Shown one piece after another: positions 58,671-64,000 of a stretch of DNA of 64,000 nucleotides. The stretch's first letter is position 1. Every line of letters starts with the position of its first letter. Source of the DNA: an uncultured Lachnospiraceae bacterium (GTDB lineage Bacteria; Bacillota; Clostridia; Lachnospirales; Lachnospiraceae); assembly GCA_910584915.1 (NCBI GenBank), contig CAJUDM010000012.1, positions 69,991 through 133,990 of the forward strand, given 5' to 3'. The position numbers and the translations under genes are program-made. The notes beneath the pieces were generated by a model. That model had not been told where the DNA came from, made no database searches, and worked only from the letters and a program-made list of their open reading frames with translations.

Positions 58671-60029
58671 ATGAAATTTATTGACTTGCTTCGAATGAGT
58701 GTATCCAATCTGTTCAAACGGAAAGTGCGGACGATCCTTACGGTACTGGGCGTAGTGATCGGTGTGGCTTCGATCGTTGTCATGGTGTCTCTGGGACTGG
58801 GGCTGAACAAATCGACGATGGAACAGATATCGAACTATGCCAGCCTGACGGCGGTCACGGTGAACCAGCCCTGGAATCAGGAGGGCAGCGGGGAGAAGGA
58901 TAAAAAATTTCTGAGCGATGCTCTGATAGAGGATATCATGCAGATTCCCCATGTGGTCAGCGTGGATCCCTATCTGAATCTGGATATTATCGCGAAGTAC
59001 GGCAGCTATGAGGGGTATATACAGTTGTACGGGACAACGCTGTCCGCCATTGAAAATATGAATATCCAGGTGGGGGAGGGGACTCTTCCGCAGGAAAATG
59101 CGGGGGAGCTGCAGCTCTTTTACGGCAATATGGCATTGGCTAACTTTTACAGTACCTCGGGGAGCGGAGGCGGCTACTGGGAGACAAACGAGCTGCCTGA
59201 TATCGATCTGATGAACGATTCGATCCTGTATATACTGGATCGGGACGCCTATTATAACTCCCAGGGCGGCGGTACGGATGAGAATGGGAAGCCCTATAAA
59301 AAGCCGAAAAAACATCTGCTGACGACAGCCGGGGTGGCGGCAGGCGGGGTGGAACAGTACTATAATTACAGTTGGAACACGTACTGCGATATCAATGAAC
59401 TGATACCGATCCTGAAAAAGGAGTTCAAGGGCAGGGCGATCCCGAACCAGCCCACGACTTCCAAGGGAAAGCCCTATAAAGAAATCTATTATTCCCAGCT
59501 TGTGGTCAATGTGGACGACATGGAGAACGTGGCGGAGGTGACGCAGGTGATCTCGGATATGGGTTATGAAGCCTACAATGACGCGGAGTGGATCGAGTCC
59601 CAGCAGCAGCAGCTCGGGATGATCCAGGCGGTGCTAGGCGGCATCGGCGCGGTATCTCTATTTGTGGCGGCGATCGGCATCACAAATACGATGATGATGT
59701 CCATCTACGAGCGGACGAAGGAGATCGGTGTGATGAAGGTGCTCGGGTGCGATATGAGAAATATCGGCACGCTGTTTTTGCTGGAGGCAGGCTTTATCGG
59801 GTTCCTGGGAGGTGTTGTGGGGCTGATCTTGAGTTTCAGTTTGTCCGGTGTGATCAATTATCTGGTGAGTCAGTCGGAGAATATGGGGATGGAGGGGATC
59901 TCTTATATCCCGTTGTGGCTGGTACTGCTGTCCATGGCGTTTGCGATCCTGGTCGGTATGGTGGCAGGATTTTTCCCGGCGAGGAGGGCGATGAAATTGA
60001 GCCCTCTGGCTGCGATACGGAATGAATAA
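58671..60029 (+). CDS. MacB-like FtsX-type ABC permease
   Basis: 452 residues: MKFIDLLRMSVSNLFKRKVRTILTVLGVVIGVASIVVMVSLGLG opens the first helix. A large extracytoplasmic MacB_PCD-type domain (about 50-320) follows. Three C-terminal helices contain GAVSLFVAAIGITNTMMMSIYERTKEIGVMKVLGCDMRNIGTLFLLEA and end PARRAMKLSPLAAIRNE, the classic FtsX-domain close. GAGG is 6 nt before ATG 58671, preferred over ATG 58659. It is likely the membrane part of the tripartite-like complex with the two genes upstream. A terminator follows. Confidence 0.92.
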   Translation: MKFIDLLRMSVSNLFKRKVRTILTVLGVVIGVASIVVMVSLGLGLNKSTMEQISNYASLTAVTVNQPWNQEGSGEKDKKFLSDALIEDIMQIPHVVSVDPYLNLDIIAKYGSYEGYIQLYGTTLSAIENMNIQVGEGTLPQENAGELQLFYGNMALANFYSTSGSGGGYWETNELPDIDLMNDSILYILDRDAYYNSQGGGTDENGKPYKKPKKHLLTTAGVAAGGVEQYYNYSWNTYCDINELIPILKKEFKGRAIPNQPTTSKGKPYKEIYYSQLVVNVDDMENVAEVTQVISDMGYEAYNDAEWIESQQQQLGMIQAVLGGIGAVSLFVAAIGITNTMMMSIYERTKEIGVMKVLGCDMRNIGTLFLLEAGFIGFLGGVVGLILSFSLSGVINYLVSQSENMGMEGISYIPLWLVLLSMAFAILVGMVAGFFPARRAMKLSPLAAIRNE

Positions 60030-60038
60030 GTGATCATG

Positions 60039-60074
60039 AAAATCCCGCTGGCAGGTTTTGCGAGCGGGATTTTT
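60039..60074 (+). terminator. Rho-independent terminator after the MacB-like operon
   Basis: AAAATCCCGCT (60039-60049) pairs with AGCGGGATTTT (60063-60073), followed by T. Confidence 0.88.
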
Positions 60075-60139
60075 GGCATTGATGGAGAGGGGGTTATGTG
60101 CTAGAATACACGTAACAGTTGGGAGGCGGGAGAAAAAAG

Positions 60140-61417
60140 ATGGAGAAAGAATTTTATCAGGGAAACAGGATGAGATTATACCGGGGGATGAAAGAAAATT
60201 CACTGTTGGTGATGTTTTCCGGGATGGAGGTCAGAAAGACGGCGGATGAGTTCTATCCCTTTTATACAAGCCGGAATTTTCTTTATCTGACAGGGCTGGA
60301 CGGCAAAGAACTGGTTTTTCTGGCAAAGAAGGACGGGGAAGGGCAGGTGGAGGAGAAGATCTATATCCTGCCCCCGGATCTTTTGAAAGAGCGATGGACG
60401 GGGGCGAGGATAAAGCCCGATCGGGCTGCAGACCTTTCCGGGATCGGGGATGTGGGCTATGTGGGAGAGTTTGCGGGGGAGTTTCACAGGCTTGCTTCGT
60501 CCGGGCGTTATCAGCGGGTTTATCTGGATCTCTACAAAGAAGATCCCTCGGACAGGGAGGAGCCCGCGCATCTGCTTCTTGGGCAAATCAGAGAGAACTA
60601 TCCGTACTTAGAGATTGGGAATGCCAATATACTGATCAGAGAGCTGCGCACGATCAAACAGCCCTGTGAGATAGAAGCGATGAAGAGGGCGGAGAAGATC
60701 ACCTGTGAGGGGATCACCGCAATGATGCGGGCGTCAAAGCCCGGCATGTATGAATATCAGTATAAGGCGGTCTTTGACTATGTGCTGGGGCAGTATGGAT
60801 CGCAGGGAACTGCGTTTCCTTCTATTATTTCCGCCGGAAAAAATAATTTTTGCATTCACTACTACAGTTATACAGGGCAGGCGATGGATGGCGATATGAT
60901 CTTAAACGATGTGGGAGCGCAGTACGATCATCTGATGAACGATGTGTCCAGAGGCTGGCCCTGCAGCGGGAAGTTCAGTGAGAGGCAGAGGCTGTTGTAT
61001 GAGTGTGCGCTGCAGACCTCTGACCATATGTTCGGGATCATTATGCCGGGGATGCCGATGAAGGAGGTGGACGCCGAGGCGCGCAGGTATAATGCAGAAC
61101 TTTTGGTGGATGCGGGGGTGTTGGATAAGCCGGAGCATATTGGGACTTATATGTGGCACGGCGGCGCCCACCATGTGGGATTTGATGTGCATGACGCAGT
61201 GAAGGCGCCGGAGGTGATCGCGCCCGGGATGGTGTTCTGTGTGGATATCGGTATCTACCATGAGGAGTGGGGGATCGGGTTCAGGCTGGAGGATAACTGC
61301 CTTGTGACACAGGACGGATGTGAGAATCTGTCGGTCATCACGCCAAGGACGGTCGAAGAGATCGAGGACACGATGAGGAAGGGGTTTGTGCCGGGGATAC
61401 AGGCGGAGATATTATAA
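60140..61417 (+). CDS. M24 family metallopeptidase (Xaa-Pro aminopeptidase-like)
   Basis: 425 residues: an aminopeptidase P N-terminal domain (about 1-170) and the pita-bread catalytic domain. Metal ligands are Asp in LNDVGAQYDH, Asp in LMNDVSRGWP, His in GGAHHVGFDVHD, and Glu in GFRLEDN. The remaining ligand, normally Glu in EPGxY, is Asp here (FCVDIGIY). The substrates would be peptides with proline at position 2. GGGAG lies 7 nt before the ATG at 60140; a TTG at 60119 is in frame but less likely. It lies between two terminated units and looks monocistronic. Confidence 0.9.
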   Translation: MEKEFYQGNRMRLYRGMKENSLLVMFSGMEVRKTADEFYPFYTSRNFLYLTGLDGKELVFLAKKDGEGQVEEKIYILPPDLLKERWTGARIKPDRAADLSGIGDVGYVGEFAGEFHRLASSGRYQRVYLDLYKEDPSDREEPAHLLLGQIRENYPYLEIGNANILIRELRTIKQPCEIEAMKRAEKITCEGITAMMRASKPGMYEYQYKAVFDYVLGQYGSQGTAFPSIISAGKNNFCIHYYSYTGQAMDGDMILNDVGAQYDHLMNDVSRGWPCSGKFSERQRLLYECALQTSDHMFGIIMPGMPMKEVDAEARRYNAELLVDAGVLDKPEHIGTYMWHGGAHHVGFDVHDAVKAPEVIAPGMVFCVDIGIYHEEWGIGFRLEDNCLVTQDGCENLSVITPRTVEEIEDTMRKGFVPGIQAEIL

Positions 61418-61508
61418 ATAGTTTTGCCGGGCGACTGACATTTTTGATGAAACGGCATTATTTTAACATGGGTGTGAACAGAGAGAAAACAGGGAGATTT
61501 TCAGCGGG

Positions 61509-62621
61509 ATGAATCAGGTCATGATGGCGGTCATAGCAGCAGGTGTTATACTGGGCGGCGCGGACAGGATTTTTGGAAACAGGTTCGGCTACGGGGATAA
61601 ATTTGAGGAGGGATTCCGGCTGCTGGGGCCGACAGCCCTCTCCATGGCGGGGATGATCTGCCTGGCTCCTGTGCTGGCAGATATTCTGGGACGAGTGATC
61701 GTCCCTTTTTATCGTGCCGTCGGAGTCGATCCGGCTATGTTCGGGAGCCTGCTTGCCATTGATATGGGCGGTTATCAGCTTGCGAAGGAACTGGCGGCGG
61801 ATGCCCGGACCGGAAGCTATGCCGGAATCGTGGTGTCAGCGATGTTTGGCTGTACGCTGGTGTTTACGATTCCTGTGGGGATGGGCATGATACAGAAGGA
61901 GGACCGCAGGTTTCTGGCGAGGGGCATTATGTTTGGGTTGTCCGCCATGCCGGTGGGACTGCTCGCGGGAGGAGTTTTGTCAGGGTTGTCCGTGGCAGAC
62001 TGCCTGCATCAGAATCTGCCTGTCTTTGTTATGTCATCTTTGCTGTTTCTGGGGCTTTGGAAGATGCCGGATAAGATGGTGAGAGGATTCTGCGCGGTGG
62101 CGGAGGGGATAAAGATACTGATCACGGCCGGGCTTGTGCTGGGGGCGGTGGAGTTTCTCAGCGGGTTTACTATCCTGCCGGGGCTTGTGCCTATCGGGGA
62201 GGCTATGGGCGTGGCGGCGTCCATCGGGATCGTTATGCTGGGCGCCCTTCCGGCGGCAGAGTTTCTGCGCAGGCTGCTTCAGAGGCCTTTTACATATCTG
62301 GGCGGGCTGCTTGGGCTGGATACCGTAAGCCTGACCGGGATGCTGGTGGGGCTTGTAAGTCCCATGCCGGTGTTCTCCATGTATCGGGGGATGGAGGAGA
62401 AGGGAAAAGTGGCAGCCGGCGCCTTCCTGGTGAGCGGTGCCAGCCTTCTTGCGGCGCATATGGGATTTACGGTGAGCACGGAACCGGAGATGCTGGCGGC
62501 GCTGATGGGCGGAAAGATATGCGGGGCGCTCTCGGCGGTGGCGTTGGCAGTGTGCTTTTGGGAAAAGGGTGCCGGCGGTGCAGGAGAGCAGGAAGCGAAA
62601 CGCCGGAGGACTGACGGATGA
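61509..62621 (+). CDS. eutH: EutH-like ethanolamine permease
   Basis: 370 residues with about ten hydrophobic helices and the family pattern GGADRIFGNRFGYGDKFEEGFRLLGPTALSMAGMICLAPVLA, FGSLLAIDMGGYQLAKELA and SAMFGCTLVFTIPVGMGMI. EutH brings ethanolamine into enteric bacteria when the amine is scarce or acidic. In this window no other eut gene (ammonia lyase, shell proteins, regulators) is near, so the rest of the pathway, if present, is elsewhere. The ATG at 61509 has only a weak GGG signal; a second ATG lies at 61521. Confidence 0.9.
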   Translation: MNQVMMAVIAAGVILGGADRIFGNRFGYGDKFEEGFRLLGPTALSMAGMICLAPVLADILGRVIVPFYRAVGVDPAMFGSLLAIDMGGYQLAKELAADARTGSYAGIVVSAMFGCTLVFTIPVGMGMIQKEDRRFLARGIMFGLSAMPVGLLAGGVLSGLSVADCLHQNLPVFVMSSLLFLGLWKMPDKMVRGFCAVAEGIKILITAGLVLGAVEFLSGFTILPGLVPIGEAMGVAASIGIVMLGALPAAEFLRRLLQRPFTYLGGLLGLDTVSLTGMLVGLVSPMPVFSMYRGMEEKGKVAAGAFLVSGASLLAAHMGFTVSTEPEMLAALMGGKICGALSAVALAVCFWEKGAGGAGEQEAKRRRTDG

Positions 62622-62670
62622 TCCGTACCCCGGCGCAAGGATGAGGCTGCGCGCGGAATATGCGGCAGCC

Positions 62671-62894
62671 GGTCAGCGTAAGACCGTTTGCGGTCGTCGG
62701 TTAGCATAAGACCGTTAGCGGTCGTCGGTTAGCATAAGGCCGTTGGCGGTCGTCGGTCAGCGTAAGACCGTTTGCGGTCGTCGGTCAGCGTAAGACCGTT
62801 AGCGGTCGTCGGTTAGCATAAGGCCGTTTACGGTCGTTGGTTAGCATAAGGCCGTTTACGGTCGTTGGTTAGCATAAGAGCGTTTACGGTCGTT
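62671..62894. repeat. Eight tandem 28-bp hairpin repeats
   Basis: Eight head-to-tail units of exactly 28 bp start at 62671, 62699, 62727, 62755, 62783, 62811, 62839 and 62867. Consensus parts are GGTYAGCRTAAG, then RCCGTTTGCGGTC or a variant, then GTCG or GTTG. In each unit, GACCG and CGGTC (or GGCCG/CGGTC with G-T) pair around a 3-4 base loop. Two unit types (TCAGCG and TTAGCA) alternate irregularly, and the last three units share TTTACGGTCGTT. The array ends within seven bases of the degV stop and follows eutH by 49 bases. Confidence 0.9.
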
Positions 62895-62900
62895 GGTTAT

Positions 62901-63776
62901 TTACGGTTTCCTGGGCTGTCCGTAGTAGAGGACGCCGAGAGCGCCCGGACCGGCATGGGTGCCGATGCTGGGGCTGATATCGTTGATGATGATATTGGTG
63001 AACGCTGTCTGCTGTCTTACCAGTTCTGCGACCATCTGTGCATCCTGCGGACAGTTGCCGTGTACGATGCCGACCGGCAGGGAGTGATCGGTGTCTTCCT
63101 CCAACGTTGCCTTCATCCGCTCGATCAGGGTGTGGAGGGATTTTTTTCTGCCGCGCACAGTGCCTGCGGAAACCAGAGTGCCGGTGTCGCTGACATAGAG
63201 GAAGGGCTTCAGGTTCAGGGCGCTGCCCACCAGGGCGGTGGTTTTGCTCACCCTGCCGCCTCGCTGCAGGTGAAACAGATCGTCTACGGTAAACTGTACG
63301 TTGATGTGAGGCTTAAATGCCTCGATGGCGTCCACGGTTTCCTCGTAGGAAGCACCCTTATCTCTCAGGGAATTGGCGTGCAGTACCATAATGGATTCAC
63401 CGAGAGAGACATTCAGGGAATCGATCACTGTAATCTTAGCGTCGGTATACTGTTCCAGAAGTTCTCGTGCCACCATACATACGTTGTTGTAGCTTCCGCT
63501 CAGGGCGGAGGAGAAAGCGATGTGAATGATATCAAGTCCCTGCTCCAAAAGAGCGCGGAATTTTTCTTCGATCACGGCGGGATTATTTGCCTGGGAACCG
63601 GGCAGTTCACCCTTTTTCATGCGTTCGTAAAATTCGGCTGGCGGCATGTTGAGCTCATCGCCGTAAACAGTGTCTCCGAAAGAGTAATACTGCGGGATGA
63701 TTGTCGTGTTCAGCTTTTTGATGTATTCCTGAGGAAGGTCTGAATTAGAGTCGGTTGTAATACAATAGTTTCTCAT
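62901..63776 (-). CDS. DegV family fatty-acid-binding protein
   Basis: 291 residues: MRNYCITTDSNSDLPQEYIKKLNTTIIPQYYSFGDTVYGD and FPGSQANNP-like PGSQANNPAVIEEKF are typical, as are IIHIAFSSALSGSYNN with the Ser/Thr that holds the carboxylate and LFHLQRGGRVSKTTALVGSALNLKPFLYVSDTGTL. Related proteins bind fatty acids and, in FakB, present them to the kinase FakA for phospholipid synthesis. No fakA is near. The gene is convergent with eutH across the 28-bp array. The frame ends at 62901, next to the repeats. Confidence 0.93.
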   Translation of the reverse strand: MRNYCITTDSNSDLPQEYIKKLNTTIIPQYYSFGDTVYGDELNMPPAEFYERMKKGELPGSQANNPAVIEEKFRALLEQGLDIIHIAFSSALSGSYNNVCMVARELLEQYTDAKITVIDSLNVSLGESIMVLHANSLRDKGASYEETVDAIEAFKPHINVQFTVDDLFHLQRGGRVSKTTALVGSALNLKPFLYVSDTGTLVSAGTVRGRKKSLHTLIERMKATLEEDTDHSLPVGIVHGNCPQDAQMVAELVRQQTAFTNIIINDISPSIGTHAGPGALGVLYYGQPRKP

Positions 63777-63848
63777 AGTGTTCTCCGTTTCATAAATGAT
63801 TTCATGATTGGCAGGATTGGGCGAAGCGGGAATATCAAAAATATGCGA

Positions 63849-63961
63849 TATCTGCTCGCAGATACGGCACTTTTCGCACCGACAGATATGATACCACAGA
63901 TAGTGCGAATTTACCAGTTCTCTGAGGCGGATATTTTCTTAAAAATTTGTAGGTTTGTCAA
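63849..63961 (-). promoter_or_regulatory. Weak degV promoter and GC-TC-GC tipped hairpin
   Basis: On the minus strand TTGACA (63961-63956), 17 bases and GAAAAT (63938-63933) make a weak promoter. Between it and degV, TATCTGC (63849-63855) and GCAGATA (63858-63864) form a 7-bp hairpin around TC, a loop type seen in four other intergenic hairpins of this window. Confidence 0.35.
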
Positions 63962-64000
63962 ACATTTGTTACACTGACAGCAGATAATCCCTTAGCACCT

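Noticed and set aside
62671..62894. Possible CRISPR array
   Set aside because: The 28-bp units abut directly with no spacers, and no cas genes are present.

Overview
The window looks like chromosomal DNA of a gut-type Lachnospiraceae bacterium (Bacillota, Clostridia). This rests on strong GGAGG-type ribosome binding sites, moderately GC-rich codon use, many small families typical of that group (DUF6320, DUF6142, DUF4179 and DUF3829 types), a ClpC-RadA pair, GntR/ABC modules, a bile salt hydrolase-like gene and a solitary EutH. The genus cannot be fixed from sequence alone. No rRNA, tRNA, CRISPR array or intact insertion sequence was seen.

Layout. 1-8.2 kb: the end of a probable alpha-glucosidase, a HAD phosphatase, a lipid/acyl-type module (condensation-fold acyltransferase, DUF6320 zinc-ribbon membrane protein, divergent alpha/beta hydrolase), DAHP synthase, and an MBOAT plus SGNH pair for acylation of envelope polymers. 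8.2-18 kb: an ECF sigma/RsiV-like pair, an autoregulated WYL regulator, a ClbS-like protein beside a MITE-like remnant, a BceRS-BceAB-like peptide-sensing and resistance operon, and a frameshifted bile salt hydrolase. 18-29 kb: a Cdd1-like helix-hairpin-helix protein, a TPR lipoprotein, pyrF, an ATP-grasp protein, pyrE, two small membrane proteins, an M29 aminopeptidase and a chemoreceptor. 29-35 kb: purE, purM, purN and purD, interrupted by a cysteine-rich small protein and an AAA-ATPase/PD-(D/E)XK protein. 35-46 kb: an SH3 membrane protein, clpC, radA, a heterodimeric ABC exporter, a lipoprotein and a gene with a sigma-28-like promoter. 46-64 kb: a second ECF sigma/anti-sigma pair, an MFS transporter, two GntR-ABC modules, a MacB-like transporter with a large surface subunit, an M24 peptidase, EutH, a 28-bp tandem hairpin array and DegV.

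How the parts connect. Envelope sensing dominates: two ECF systems whose promoters share one unusual architecture, one two-component/ABC system, and two GntR/ABC modules with palindromic operators overlapping their promoters. Nucleotide synthesis (pyrF, pyrE, purE-M-N-D) is the main metabolic theme.

The most unusual signals are non-coding. Two copies of a foldable element, one before purM and one before an ABC permease, share 45 gap-free aligned bases at the 5' end, a paired CAGTGCAC/GTGTACTG stem, and the same distance to the start codon. Other recurrent intergenic foldbacks include an eight-unit 28-bp hairpin array, 17-23 bp perfect stems, hairpins tipped by GC-TC-GC, and a dispersed CTCACGGCGTCCGG family. 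All function calls come from reading motifs; no database search was possible.
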